A DNA stretch of 62,568 bases, from assembly GCA_964486555.1 (NCBI GenBank), contig CAZANP010000003.1, positions 1-62,568 of the forward strand. The letters are read 5' to 3'. The translations under genes and the position numbers were made by a program. Below, piece after piece: positions 1 to 8,665 of the stretch (position 1 is the first letter of the stretch; every line of letters starts with the position of its first letter). The notes under the pieces were generated by a model, which ran no database searches, was not told the DNA's origin, and saw only the letters and a program-made list of their open reading frames with translations. Source of the DNA: 4484-232 sp964486555. GTDB taxonomy: Bacteria; Thermotogota; Thermotogae; Thermotogales; Thermotogaceae.

Positions 1-6
1 TTTTTC

Positions 7-561
7 TCAAAATGTTGGTGGACTCACCACCCATATACCTATCGCCTCTTTATCACCTATATTCCGCCATTTGTGAGGAAGGTTACATGGATAAGTTATG
101 CTATCTCCTTCTTCCAATACGAAAACTTTGTCACCGACAGTTATCTCCATCTTACCCTGAAGTATTACTCCCGCTTCGAGTCCTTCGTGAGAGTAGAAGT
201 CTTTTCCACTTCCTTCCCCTGGTTTCAAGTAGACCATGAACATGGCCAGAACGTTGTTTTTCGTCGAAAGCAACTCATATCGAAGAGCTTCCGAAACTAT
301 TATGTTTGTTCTCTCTTTTTTTCTAACAACGTACTTTGCTTCCTCCTTTATGGTTTCTTCTTGGAAAATCGAGACCAGAGTTTCTCCGAGAGCATCCAGT
401 ATTTTTTTCAAGGTACTCAAAGAAGGAGAGACCTTCCCGTGCTCTATCTGGCTTATGAGGCTCGGTGTTACACCGATCTCCTTGGCCAAATCTTTAAGCT
501 TGATTCCCCTTGATTTTCTAACCTCTCTGAGCTTTCTCCCAATATCTTCAATATCTCTCAT
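7..561 (-). CDS. XRE-family regulator with C-terminal cupin domain
   Basis: A 184-residue cytoplasmic DNA-binding regulator. Residues 8-60 form an XRE helix-turn-helix (the ...GVTPSLISQIEHG stretch is the recognition region), and the last 75 residues form a cupin barrel with HEGLE and PHKW motifs that probably senses a small ligand. I chose the ATG at 561 because GGAGG lies 7 bases before it; the ATG at 567 would abut the ribosome site. It is the last gene of the AroM/Opp/M20/DUF1177 operon, so it most likely controls that operon. The fold is clear; ligand and target site are inference. Confidence 0.88.
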   Translation of the reverse strand: MRDIEDIGRKLREVRKSRGIKLKDLAKEIGVTPSLISQIEHGKVSPSLSTLKKILDALGETLVSIFQEETIKEEAKYVVRKKERTNIIVSEALRYELLSTKNNVLAMFMVYLKPGEGSGKDFYSHEGLEAGVILQGKMEITVGDKVFVLEEGDSITYPCNLPHKWRNIGDKEAIGIWVVSPPTF

Positions 562-563
562 GA

Positions 564-1472
564 TCATTCCTCCATTCCCACAAGTTTCAGCATGGATCCA
601 TAAAGTTTCACCAATCTTTCGAATTCATCGTGATCGTAAAATCTGCAACTACCAGATGTGAAGCTTTTTGCAACTTCAACACAGAATCTAACCACCGGCT
701 CGAGATCGGTGGGACTCGAAACACCCGTCGCACACCCTGGGACGGGAACCTCCGATGTTATAGCGATTCCAACAACCGGGCTTTTAGTTATCGTCGCTGG
801 TTGCATTATGCTGTTTATGTGATGTATCCCGTTTCCGTACGGTGTTATATCCTGCATCGTTATCGGAAGAACGACAGGAAGCTTCCCGCAGACTCTCTCG
901 TATATATCCAGAAGATCATCCGATGGTTTCAGTATGTAACCTTCCTTCACAGTTGGGGAGATGGCAAAACCTTTAACGTTTATCACTCTGTTCCCTCTTG
1001 TCGTATCTATCGACAGTATAGCTTTCATATCGCTCGTTATCATCTCCCTGAGAACTTCTTTAACCCCCACAGGAGATCCCATGAACGGAACCGGTTCATG
1101 AGGCTCCATAGGAGCGTTGGGGCACACATGAGTTGTAACTATGACATCACTTTCGAGGATATCCCCTCTTTGCCTCATCTTCGCTAGCTTCAAAGCACTT
1201 GCAAGTGCAACCACAGCCCCATCACCATCACTGACTAGACCAATGAAATTGGGTCTTGCTCCAACTCCCCCAAGCTGTCCAATGATACCCAGGATGTGTC
1301 CCTTACCTCTGCCGGGTATTCTTATTGTGATCACATCCGTTTTTCCCTTTTCACTTTTCAGTGTTTTCACACGAACATTCACATCGTAACTCTCAAAAAC
1401 CTTTTTGATATCCGATCCATTCACATTCGGATCATCCAAAAGATCGTAGATGAAGGCAACGTCGTTTAGCAT
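564..1472 (-). CDS. DUF1177 family protein
   Basis: About 302 residues, matching the DUF1177 family as I remember it: a Gly-rich stretch near residue 60 (RIPGRGKGHILGIIGQLGG), a VTTHVCPNAP motif mid-protein and a GIAITSEVPVPGCATG motif near the C-terminus. No signal peptide or membrane segment is visible, so it is probably a cytoplasmic enzyme; its chemistry is not known to me. The start at 1472 has GGAGGG 6 bases upstream. It sits directly after the OppF ATPase gene and before the XRE-cupin regulator. The context with an M20 hydrolase and AroM suggests a step in catabolism of the imported compound. Confidence 0.8.
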   Translation of the reverse strand: MLNDVAFIYDLLDDPNVNGSDIKKVFESYDVNVRVKTLKSEKGKTDVITIRIPGRGKGHILGIIGQLGGVGARPNFIGLVSDGDGAVVALASALKLAKMRQRGDILESDVIVTTHVCPNAPMEPHEPVPFMGSPVGVKEVLREMITSDMKAILSIDTTRGNRVINVKGFAISPTVKEGYILKPSDDLLDIYERVCGKLPVVLPITMQDITPYGNGIHHINSIMQPATITKSPVVGIAITSEVPVPGCATGVSSPTDLEPVVRFCVEVAKSFTSGSCRFYDHDEFERLVKLYGSMLKLVGMEE

Positions 1473-1474
1473 CT

Positions 1475-2431
1475 TCATCCCTCCTTGTACAGATGGCAGA
1501 ATATCAAACGATCGTTCACCCTCACAGGTTTTGGTGGTTCATCACATATATCCATTGCGTACTTGCATCTAGCCTTGAAAGGGCAGCCTCGAGGTGGATC
1601 CAATGGACTCGGCACTTCTCCTTCGAACACCTCTTCGTCTTTCCTTCTCTTCGGATCTGGGAGCGGTACCGATGAGAGAAGAGCTTTCGTGTAAGGATGA
1701 AGAGGCTTCAAAAGGATATCCTGAGCCGATCCCATCTCCATTATTTTCCCAAGGTACATTATCATGACTCTATCGGCTATGTGCTCTACGACTTTCAGAT
1801 CGTGGCTGATGAATATGTAAGTCAACGACAGCCTCTCCTGGAGATCCATCAGAAGGTTCAATATCTGAGCCTGGACAGATACATCTAGTGATGATGTTGG
1901 TTCATCCAGTATGAGGAGTTCTGGTTCTAACACCAGAGCCCTTGCGATACCTACCCTCTGTTTCTGTCCACCAGAGAGTTCGTGAGGATACTTGTCCAGA
2001 GCCTCTTCCGTCAATCCAACCTTAGATATAACCTCTTTTACCTTCTCGTTCCTCTCATCCTTCGAACCAATTCTGTATATATCCAGACCTTCCCTCACGA
2101 TATGCTTTATCTTCTTTCTTGGATCTAAAGAAGCCTCAGGGTCCTGGAATACGATTTGTACTTTCTTCCTGACGAACTTGAAGTCTTCCTTGCTTTCGAT
2201 GACTCTTCCTTTGAAAAGAATCTCACCATCCGTTTTTCTGTGAACTCCGAGTATGGTCATCGCAATCGTGGATTTACCACTCCCGCTCTCTCCAACGATC
2301 CCAAAAGTTTCTCCCTTTTCAACGTAGAAGGAAACACCATCCACCGCCTTTATGAATTTTTCAGGTTTCCCAAAAAGCTTATCCTTTATTGGAAAATACA
2401 CCTTTAGATCCTTGATCTCCAGGAGCTTCAT
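1475..2431 (-). CDS. oligopeptide/dipeptide ABC transporter ATPase, OppF/DppF type
   Basis: A 318-residue ATP-binding subunit that powers uptake through the DppB/DppC-type permeases encoded upstream. Visible are Walker A (GESGSGKST, near residue 50), the LSGGQKQR signature (near 150), Walker B with LLILDEP, the H-loop HD, and the C-terminal oligopeptide-ATPase extension with a Cys-containing GCPFKARC motif. It overlaps the OppD gene by 4 bases (ATGA). The extra insertion after the first strand (PIKDKLFG) is typical of OppF rather than OppD. Substrate specificity cannot be read from this subunit. Confidence 0.93.
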   Translation of the reverse strand: MKLLEIKDLKVYFPIKDKLFGKPEKFIKAVDGVSFYVEKGETFGIVGESGSGKSTIAMTILGVHRKTDGEILFKGRVIESKEDFKFVRKKVQIVFQDPEASLDPRKKIKHIVREGLDIYRIGSKDERNEKVKEVISKVGLTEEALDKYPHELSGGQKQRVGIARALVLEPELLILDEPTSSLDVSVQAQILNLLMDLQERLSLTYIFISHDLKVVEHIADRVMIMYLGKIMEMGSAQDILLKPLHPYTKALLSSVPLPDPKRRKDEEVFEGEVPSPLDPPRGCPFKARCKYAMDICDEPPKPVRVNDRLIFCHLYKEG

Positions 2432-3396
2432 GCGGGATCAGCTCCTCTTCGATAAAGCCAGCAGCTGACGTAAGAACCGTTCACTTTGAAAAATGGGGGT
2501 TCTTTTTCTCTACACAATTCGAAAGTGTCAGGACATCGTGGATGAAATCTGCAGCCTTTCGGCGGATTCATAAGGTTGGGAACGTTTCCGGGGATAGAGT
2601 GGAATCTACTTTTTCTTTCTTTATAAAATGATGGAATAGATTTCAAAAGACCCTTGGTGTAAGGATGAAAGGGATGTTCAAAGATATCATCGATTTTTGC
2701 CTTTTCAACTATTTTTCCCGCATACATAACCATGACACGATCTGCGATCTGTGCTATCACACTCAGATCATGGGATATGAAGATGATGGATGTTTTTGAG
2801 GATTCCTTCAATTTTCTGAAGAGTTTCAAAATCTGTGCTTGGGTTGTAACGTCCAGAGCTGTTGTCGGCTCATCAGCTATCAGAAGCTTCGGCTCACACA
2901 ACATCGCCATGGCAATCATCACCCTCTGTCTCATACCACCACTGAACTCAAAAGGGTACCTGTTCATCATCGTTTCGGGATCTGGTATTCCCATCATTTT
3001 CAAAACCTCTACGCTTCTGTTCCATGCCTCCTTCTCATTCATATTGAGATGCTCTTGAAGCACTTCCATCAGTTGAACGCCTATCTTCAACGAAGGGTTC
3101 AAAGAATTCAAGGGATTCTGGAAGACCATGGATATTTCTTTTCCTCTGAGTTCGTGAATGTTTCTGGACACATCTCTTCCTTCAAAAAGAATTTTCCCAC
3201 TCACTACCCTTCCGGGAGGGGAAGGAACAAGCCCCATTATTGCAAGGGCGGTTACGCTCTTTCCGCTACCGCTTTCTCCGACTATTCCCAAAACTTCTTC
3301 GCGCTCGACTTCGAAACTTATACCATCGGGTGCCCTTATCTTTCCTTCGGGTAGAGAGAACTCAACCACAAGGTCTTTAACTTCAAGAAGTGCCAA
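2428..3396 (-). CDS. oligopeptide/dipeptide ABC transporter ATPase, OppD/DppD type
   Basis: A 322-residue partner ATPase to the OppF-type protein; the two form the heterodimeric motor of a peptide-type importer. It has Walker A GESGSGKS (near residue 40), the signature FSGGMRQR, Walker B LLIADEP followed by TTALD, and a C-terminal CRFHPRCP motif. It starts with TTG at 3396, preceded by AGGAGGGG at a good distance, and overlaps the end of the M20 gene by 14 bases, which implies coupled translation. Length is normal for the family. Confidence 0.93.
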   Translation of the reverse strand: MALLEVKDLVVEFSLPEGKIRAPDGISFEVEREEVLGIVGESGSGKSVTALAIMGLVPSPPGRVVSGKILFEGRDVSRNIHELRGKEISMVFQNPLNSLNPSLKIGVQLMEVLQEHLNMNEKEAWNRSVEVLKMMGIPDPETMMNRYPFEFSGGMRQRVMIAMAMLCEPKLLIADEPTTALDVTTQAQILKLFRKLKESSKTSIIFISHDLSVIAQIADRVMVMYAGKIVEKAKIDDIFEHPFHPYTKGLLKSIPSFYKERKSRFHSIPGNVPNLMNPPKGCRFHPRCPDTFELCREKEPPFFKVNGSYVSCWLYRRGADPA

Positions 3397-4561
3397 GTTC
3401 TTTTCCCCTCCTGAAGTAGTCTTTTATCTCATTCAAAAGATCCTTTGAAGAGAAAATATCGTAACAGGTCATCGCCAAAGCTTTCACAGCTCTTATCATA
3501 GCTTCATATCCTTCTTCTGAATTGGCAAATTCGGCAAATTCGTGTGTATGTGCTGGAACGTACTTACCGCCAGTTATGTTCACATAGGCGTGTATTCCGG
3601 GAACGACCTGTGTTACATCACCCATGTCAGTTGAGCCCACCCCTTGTTCGTAAGTTCTTTCCACAACCTTTTCTCCCACGATCTCAAAATTTTTCTCCAA
3701 AGTCTTGGCAAGCGGTACGTTCACAAAGACGTTACTCAGGGTCTCCAACCTTTCAAGGTTGTACCTGCAACCGCTCATCAAAGCAGCCCCTTCCACGAGT
3801 TTTTTGAACTTCTCAACGACCCTTTCCAGCGTGTTTTTCTCAAGAGCCCTTACAATTATCTCCGCGGATGTGTACTCCGGTATTATATTTGGAGCCTGCC
3901 CACCGTTGGTTATGATCCCATGTATCCTGACTTTCTCTGGAAGTTGCTGTCTCATGAGCCCTATCCCGGTAAAGAGCTGCACCATGGAATCCAGTGCATT
4001 GATACCTTCCTCTGGATCCGCTGCGGCGTGAGAAGGTTTCCCAAAGTACTCTACCTTGTACACTTCCAAAGCATAGGATATATCAAAACCTGTTGTGAAC
4101 GATGCTGGATGTATCATCATGGCAACATCCACACCATCGAAGACGCCATTTTCTATCAGTATCCTCTTTCCGGCTCCTTTTTCCTCGGCAGGTGATCCCA
4201 CGACAAGGATGGTTCCTCCATATTCATTCAGAACACTTGATTTTTTGAGTGCAACTCCCGCACCAGTACTCATAACTCCTATCATGTTATGGCCACAAGC
4301 ATGACCAAGGTCTGGTAAAGCATCGTATTCTGCAAGAAGCGCTACAGTGGGAGATCCAGATCCGTATTTCGCAACAAAAGCCGTTTCAAGCCCTGCTACA
4401 TTTCTTTCAACCTCAAAACCCTCTTCTTCGAGAAAATCGGCAAGGAGTTTTGAAGATCTCCTCTCTTGAAAAGCTACCTCTGCGTATTCAAAGATTTTCC
4501 TTGCCATTTCGATGAGTTTTCCTTTCATCTCATCCGCTGCTTCCATTATCTTGTCCTTCAT
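3383..4561 (-). CDS. M20 family metal-dependent amidohydrolase (AbgB-like)
   Basis: A 392-residue cytoplasmic dinuclear-zinc hydrolase that cleaves an amide bond in small substrates such as N-acyl amino acids, dipeptides or p-aminobenzoyl-glutamate. Metal and catalytic motifs are visible: DLGHACGHN (near residue 85), the SPAEEKGAGK segment with the catalytic Glu, and HAAADPEEGINALD in the dimerisation lid. The ATG at 4561 is chosen because GGAGGGG lies just upstream; the open frame extends 26 codons further into the DppC gene and is not real protein. Its place inside a peptide-transporter operon suggests it processes the imported compound. Confidence 0.88.
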   Translation of the reverse strand: MKDKIMEAADEMKGKLIEMARKIFEYAEVAFQERRSSKLLADFLEEEGFEVERNVAGLETAFVAKYGSGSPTVALLAEYDALPDLGHACGHNMIGVMSTGAGVALKKSSVLNEYGGTILVVGSPAEEKGAGKRILIENGVFDGVDVAMMIHPASFTTGFDISYALEVYKVEYFGKPSHAAADPEEGINALDSMVQLFTGIGLMRQQLPEKVRIHGIITNGGQAPNIIPEYTSAEIIVRALEKNTLERVVEKFKKLVEGAALMSGCRYNLERLETLSNVFVNVPLAKTLEKNFEIVGEKVVERTYEQGVGSTDMGDVTQVVPGIHAYVNITGGKYVPAHTHEFAEFANSEEGYEAMIRAVKALAMTCYDIFSSKDLLNEIKDYFRRGKELGTS

Positions 4562-4572
4562 CTTACCCCTCC

Positions 4573-5400
4573 TCACGTTCTCAATCTGGGATCCAATACA
4601 TCCCTCAGGCCATCTCCAAGCAAGTTGAACCCAAGGCACGTTAGCAAAATGGCGAGTCCAGGAAATATCGCCATGTGAGGAGCAACTTGAAGGAAATCTT
4701 TAGCTTCGCTCAACATACTTCCCCAAGAAGGTGTTGGAGGTTGTATACCAAGCCCCAAAAAACTCAATGTTGCTTCACTTATGACAGCTCCTGCGAAATT
4801 CAGTGAAGAGTATATTATCAAAGAAGGAACTATGTTTGGAAAAATATGGTGAAAAATGACTCGAAGATTGGAAGCTCCCAGAACTTTCGATGCTATCACA
4901 AAATCTTCGTTTTTAACGTTCAAAACCGCACTTCTCACAACTCTGGCAAAACTTGGAACCATGACAACACCTATCGCGATCATGGCGTTGAAGAGACCAG
5001 GCCCTAAAACTGCCATCATCGCTATAGCAAGAAGAACGTAAGGGAAAGAAAGGAGAGCATCCATGAATCTCATGATGAGAGAATCCAGAAATCCTCCAAA
5101 ATACCCGGAAAGTATACCAAGAACAGTTCCTATGAGAGCACCTATACCGACTGCTACCACTCCTACCATCAGAGATACCCTGGCTCCATAGACCAAACGG
5201 GAAAATATGTCCCTCCCATAATCGTCCGTTCCAAATATATGCCCTCCTTCCCCTGGCTTTGCGAGAACGTACATGAAATCCATTTCATCGTAAGAGTGCG
5301 TCGCTATAAATGGTGCAAAGATTGCCAATATCAGATCCAAAGTTATTATCACGAAACCTGCCAGTGCGGATTTGCTTTTAAGAATCCTTCTGAACGTCAT
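4573..5400 (-). CDS. peptide ABC transporter permease, DppC/OppC type
   Basis: A 275-residue inner-membrane permease with about six hydrophobic segments, starting with an N-terminal membrane helix at residues 13-32. The cytoplasmic coupling (EAA) loop is seen as ASKVLGASNLRVIFHHIFPN (near residue 170), which contacts the OppD/OppF ATPases. RBS GAGGGG precedes the ATG. It follows the DppB-type gene by 3 bases. Family assignment is firm; substrate is unknown. Confidence 0.92.
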   Translation of the reverse strand: MTFRRILKSKSALAGFVIITLDLILAIFAPFIATHSYDEMDFMYVLAKPGEGGHIFGTDDYGRDIFSRLVYGARVSLMVGVVAVGIGALIGTVLGILSGYFGGFLDSLIMRFMDALLSFPYVLLAIAMMAVLGPGLFNAMIAIGVVMVPSFARVVRSAVLNVKNEDFVIASKVLGASNLRVIFHHIFPNIVPSLIIYSSLNFAGAVISEATLSFLGLGIQPPTPSWGSMLSEAKDFLQVAPHMAIFPGLAILLTCLGFNLLGDGLRDVLDPRLRT

Positions 5401-5403
5401 GTT

Positions 5404-6360
5404 TCATCCCCTCTCATAGCTTTGCCTGATCTTCGGATTCACAACTGCGTAGACCACATCAACCAGAAGGTTTATGAATATGTAAGTTACAGCAACAAAA
5501 AGCACTTCCCCCTGGACGAGCATGAAATCTCTCCTCATGATGGCATCGACCATGAGTTTTCCAAGACCAGGAAGGGCAAAAACTGTCTCTGTTAAAACCG
5601 CACCGGCAAGTAGATTCCCCAGTTGCAAACCGATGACTGTGATTATCGGAACGAGGGCATTCCTCAAAGCGTGTCTGTATATTATCAACCGCTTTCTCAG
5701 TCCTTTTGCATAAGCTGTCCTCACGTAATCCTGCCTCAGCACTTCCAGCATACTGGATCTTGTGAATCTGGTTATGGTTCCCATGGAGAGAATACCGAGT
5801 GCGAAAGAAGGCAGTATGAGGTGTTTCACAACATCCCAGATACCTTTATCCAAGCTTCCAAGACCAACCGCTGGGAGCCATCCCAATTTCAGAGAGAACA
5901 CGATGATGAGTACCATTCCAAACCAGAAGATGGGTATCGAGATCCCAATGAGCGCTAGGACCGTTATGAGAAGATCGGTGAAAGAATTGTGTTTGACAGC
6001 ACTGAGTATACCTGCTGGTATCCCCACCAGAACCGCTATGAAGAGGGCGGAAACGCTCAAAACAAAAGTTGTGGGAAATCTCTCTAAGATCAGAGAAAGA
6101 ACATCTTGTTTGTATATCAGGGATTTTCCAAGATCTCCTGTTAGGACCCTTTTTAAATACAGAAGGAACTGAACGAGTACGGGTTTATCGAGTCCAAGCT
6201 GTTGTCTGAATCTAGCGATATCCTCTGCTCTTGCCTCTGGTCCAAGGATCACCATAGCAGGATCCCCGGGTATGAGTTTCAAGAGTAGAAACGTTATCAG
6301 AAGAACGAAGAACAACGTTGGTATGACTTGAAGGAGTCTTTTCACCAGATATTTCCGCAA
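5404..6360 (-). CDS. peptide ABC transporter permease, DppB/OppB type
   Basis: A 318-residue inner-membrane permease forming the channel with the DppC-type subunit. It has the typical N-terminal helix (RLLQVIPTLFFVLLITFLLL), the GDPA motif that follows it, and the EAA loop YAKGLRKRLIIYRHALRNAL (near residue 215). It starts at TTG 6360 with GAGGTGA 6 bases upstream. It is the first gene after a strong hairpin at the end of the binding-protein gene, so its transcript level is probably lower than that of the binding protein. Confidence 0.92.
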   Translation of the reverse strand: MRKYLVKRLLQVIPTLFFVLLITFLLLKLIPGDPAMVILGPEARAEDIARFRQQLGLDKPVLVQFLLYLKRVLTGDLGKSLIYKQDVLSLILERFPTTFVLSVSALFIAVLVGIPAGILSAVKHNSFTDLLITVLALIGISIPIFWFGMVLIIVFSLKLGWLPAVGLGSLDKGIWDVVKHLILPSFALGILSMGTITRFTRSSMLEVLRQDYVRTAYAKGLRKRLIIYRHALRNALVPIITVIGLQLGNLLAGAVLTETVFALPGLGKLMVDAIMRRDFMLVQGEVLFVAVTYIFINLLVDVVYAVVNPKIRQSYERG

Positions 6361-6374
6361 AACTGTTCACCTCG

Positions 6375-6404
6375 AAAATGATGGGGGAAGTCCCCCATCA
6401 TTTT
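6375..6404 (-). terminator. hairpin at the end of the binding-protein gene (partial terminator)
   Basis: On the minus strand the sequence reads AAAATGATGGGGG, a 4-base ACTT loop, then the exact complement CCCCCATCATTTT: a perfect 13-base stem with five G-C pairs at its top. The following U-tract is short (TTTTC). The stem starts in the last codon and stop of the binding-protein gene. It lies within an otherwise continuous operon, so it may reduce read-through or protect the upstream mRNA 3' end. Confidence 0.75.
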
Positions 6405-7936
6405 TCTTCAACCCATACGTTCGTGCCAGGAGCGTACAACCTTATCATCATATCGGGCGATACGGTGAAACCTTTAACTCTCTTGTTAACACCCATAACC
6501 ACCATCTTGTGATAGAGTGGCATGTAAACTCTATCCTGCATGATCAGCTTTTCGGCTTCCTGGTAATATTTTATCCTCTCCTGCTGATCCGCTGTTGACT
6601 CTCCTTTGGCTATGAGTTCATCGACCTTTGGATTGTTGTATCCTCCACCATTTCCATAGGTTCCTTTTCTCGATGAATGGAACATGTAGAATATGAAGTA
6701 TTCAGGGTCTGGATACCAGGTCCAACCGATGGTGTACATATCCGCTTCTCCTTTTGATGTGACTGCGACAAAACTTCCCCATTCCAGAGATTGTACTTTG
6801 AGATCTATACCTATCTTCTTCAACATCGATTGCATTATGATAGCTGCTTTCCTCCTGTTTGGATCCTCTGGAGTGTATATTGTAAGCTTAAGTCCATTTT
6901 CGTATCCCGCTTCTTTCAGGAGCTCTTTCGCCTTCTCTGGATCGTATGGTAGGGCGAGTTTCTTTATATCCGGGTTGTAAGCCCATGAACCTGGCGGAAT
7001 GGGACCATAAGCTCTGACACCAGAGCCGTTCGGGAACAGCACTTTTATTATCTGATCCAGATCAACTCCATAGAATATCGCTTCTCTAACTTTCTTGTTT
7101 GTCGTTGGTCCACGCATGGAATTCATGTACACCGCATAAACGTTCACACCGGGAACCATGACAACGTCCACATTTGGGGTTGCTTTCACCTTTGGGATGT
7201 CTTGGTCAAGGATGTCACTTGCTATGTCGACCTCTCCACTCATCAGGGCAACCGCAAGGACTGATTTGTTCGGGATGAACTTGTACGTTATCTTCTTGAG
7301 GTACGGTTTTTCACCCCAGTAATCCTCGTTTCTGATAAAGGTCATGTGGTCATCCTTCACCCATTCAACCATCTTGAAAGGTCCCGTTCCAACAGGATGA
7401 AGGGTGAATCTATCTCCCCACCCTTCTACCTCTTCTTTTGGAACCACAGCTGCGCCTATGTCCGTCAGAACTGTAAGGAAGGGGGCAAAGGGATACTTAA
7501 GAGTGATTCTAACAGTGTATTTATCAACAACCTCGACTTTATCCACCATGTAGAGTCTCACCATCGGCGATATCTTTATTTCTCTCTCGAAGCTGTATTT
7601 CACATCTTCAGCTGTTACCTCTCTCCCATCCTGGAACTTCCCTTTCTGGAAGTGAACACCTTTTCTAAGCCTGAACGTCCAAACCTTCAGATCTTCTGAA
7701 ACTTCCCATGATTCTGCGAGAAGTGGCCTTATTTCCTTCACTTCGGCATCGTATGCCACCAGTGTTTCAAAAACGTTTCTCATGACCTGAGCCGACGCAA
7801 GATCTTGATACAGAGCTGGATCCATGGTGGTTGGATTCTGATCGGTACCAACAACGATCTCCCCATTGTAGTTAGGACCACCAAGAGATACAGCTGCTAG
7901 CAGTGTAACGATGAGAAGCAGAATGAACTTCCTCAC
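6398..7936 (-). CDS. peptide ABC transporter substrate-binding protein (family 5)
   Basis: A 512-residue secreted solute-binding protein that delivers the substrate to the DppB/DppC-type permeases. It has an N-terminal signal peptide (RKFILLLIVTLLAAVSLGG) without a lipobox Cys, then the SBP_bac_5 hallmark WEVSEDLKVWTFRLRKGVHF near residue 80 and the ADMYTIGW segment near residue 405. I prefer the GTG at 7936 (GGGAGGTG, 6-base spacing) over the frame's earlier GTG, which overlaps the ribosome site. It follows the AroM gene by 14 bases. The ligand could be a peptide or a small non-peptide; not decidable here. Confidence 0.92.
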   Translation of the reverse strand: MRKFILLLIVTLLAAVSLGGPNYNGEIVVGTDQNPTTMDPALYQDLASAQVMRNVFETLVAYDAEVKEIRPLLAESWEVSEDLKVWTFRLRKGVHFQKGKFQDGREVTAEDVKYSFEREIKISPMVRLYMVDKVEVVDKYTVRITLKYPFAPFLTVLTDIGAAVVPKEEVEGWGDRFTLHPVGTGPFKMVEWVKDDHMTFIRNEDYWGEKPYLKKITYKFIPNKSVLAVALMSGEVDIASDILDQDIPKVKATPNVDVVMVPGVNVYAVYMNSMRGPTTNKKVREAIFYGVDLDQIIKVLFPNGSGVRAYGPIPPGSWAYNPDIKKLALPYDPEKAKELLKEAGYENGLKLTIYTPEDPNRRKAAIIMQSMLKKIGIDLKVQSLEWGSFVAVTSKGEADMYTIGWTWYPDPEYFIFYMFHSSRKGTYGNGGGYNNPKVDELIAKGESTADQQERIKYYQEAEKLIMQDRVYMPLYHKMVVMGVNKRVKGFTVSPDMMIRLYAPGTNVWVEEK

Positions 7937-7950
7937 AACCAACACCTCCC

Positions 7951-8556
7951 TTATAATATGGACCTGAGGAAATTTCCCAGCAACTTACGAGCTGATACCA
8001 CGATACCTTCTGTGTATTTCTTCACAAATTCTTCATCTCTCAGGGTGTATCCTATACAATCCAGAATAACAAGATCTCTATCCCTCAAGATTGATAAGTC
8101 GTTGAAGATGTGCGTATAGGGTGAATACGATACCATTTTTAGATCTCTCGCTATACTCTTCCATTTTCCCCTTACCATCTCGATTTGACCAGGCTCTGGA
8201 ACAACGATTCCCAACTTCTCAGGTTTCATGATTGAAGCGAAGCATTTCAATATTTTTGAAGGAAGGATATATCCGTCGATGTCCACATCGTCGGTACATA
8301 AAAGCACTGTCATTTCCTTTTGATGAGGGATTCTTTTCAATACCTTCTCTATCCATCTTCTCGAAAGTTTCACTTCGCTTCCGTCTCTAAGCCGCGTAAC
8401 GAGAAACTCTTCATCTCCTGATGGCCTGGCTTTTTCGATGTTTTTTGAGTCATCAAGAAGGCCCATTTCCTTATAGTTCAACGTTTTTCCTATAATTTTA
8501 AAAAGTTCCGGTATGACATCATCCCTTGGAGTCTGTCCAAGAGTTACAAACACCAT
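7951..8556 (-). CDS. AroM family protein
   Basis: A 201-residue cytoplasmic protein resembling AroM: the N-terminus VTLGQTPRDDVIPEL matches the family's typical LTIGQSPRDDV opening, and the C-terminus has VILDCIGYT. In Escherichia coli, aroM sits near aroL, but no biochemical function is established that I know of. Here it is the first gene of a nine-gene operon with a peptide-type importer, an M20 hydrolase and a DUF1177 protein, which argues for a role in catabolism, not aromatic biosynthesis. Start ATG at 8556 has AAGGGG about 9 bases upstream. Confidence 0.8.
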   Translation of the reverse strand: MVFVTLGQTPRDDVIPELFKIIGKTLNYKEMGLLDDSKNIEKARPSGDEEFLVTRLRDGSEVKLSRRWIEKVLKRIPHQKEMTVLLCTDDVDIDGYILPSKILKCFASIMKPEKLGIVVPEPGQIEMVRGKWKSIARDLKMVSYSPYTHIFNDLSILRDRDLVILDCIGYTLRDEEFVKKYTEGIVVSARKLLGNFLRSIL

Positions 8557-8561
8557 GATGA

Positions 8562-8590
8562 TTGCCCCTTCTGGATTTTTAAATTATACT
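8562..8590 (+). promoter_or_regulatory. candidate promoter for sfsA
   Basis: TTGCCC (8562-8567), 17-base spacer, TATACT (8585-8590), facing sfsA. It overlaps the downstream region of the divergent AroM-operon promoter, so the two may compete or share control. Confidence 0.45.
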
Positions 8591-8595
8591 TAAAA
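8577..8595. promoter_or_regulatory. AT-rich palindrome, candidate operator
   Basis: The 19-base sequence TTTTAAATTATACTTAAAA has 6-base inverted arms (TTTTAA/TTAAAA). It covers the sfsA -10 and sits just downstream of the AroM-operon -10. The XRE-cupin protein encoded at the end of that operon is a plausible ligand-sensing binder, but AT-rich palindromes arise easily by chance. Confidence 0.3.
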
Positions 8596-8599
8596 TTGT

Positions 8600-8629
8600 A
8601 TTCTACCAGAAAGGATTCGAAAATGTCAA
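8600..8629 (-). promoter_or_regulatory. strong sigma-70-type promoter for the AroM/Opp operon
   Basis: On the minus strand: TTGACA (8624-8629), an 18-base spacer, then TAGAAT (8600-8605). The -35 is a perfect consensus. Predicted start of transcription is about 8593, leaving a leader of roughly 35 bases before the AroM ATG. A second, weaker -10 (TATAAT, minus strand, near 8585) lies downstream. Confidence 0.7.
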
Positions 8630-8665
8630 ATGAAAGATCATGTAAGATAAATAAGGGGAAATCCT

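Noticed and set aside
3383..4639. The longer form of the M20 hydrolase starting at 4639
   Set aside because: The first 26 codons overlap the DppC gene in another frame and read unlike protein of this family; ATG 4561 has a strong ribosome site.
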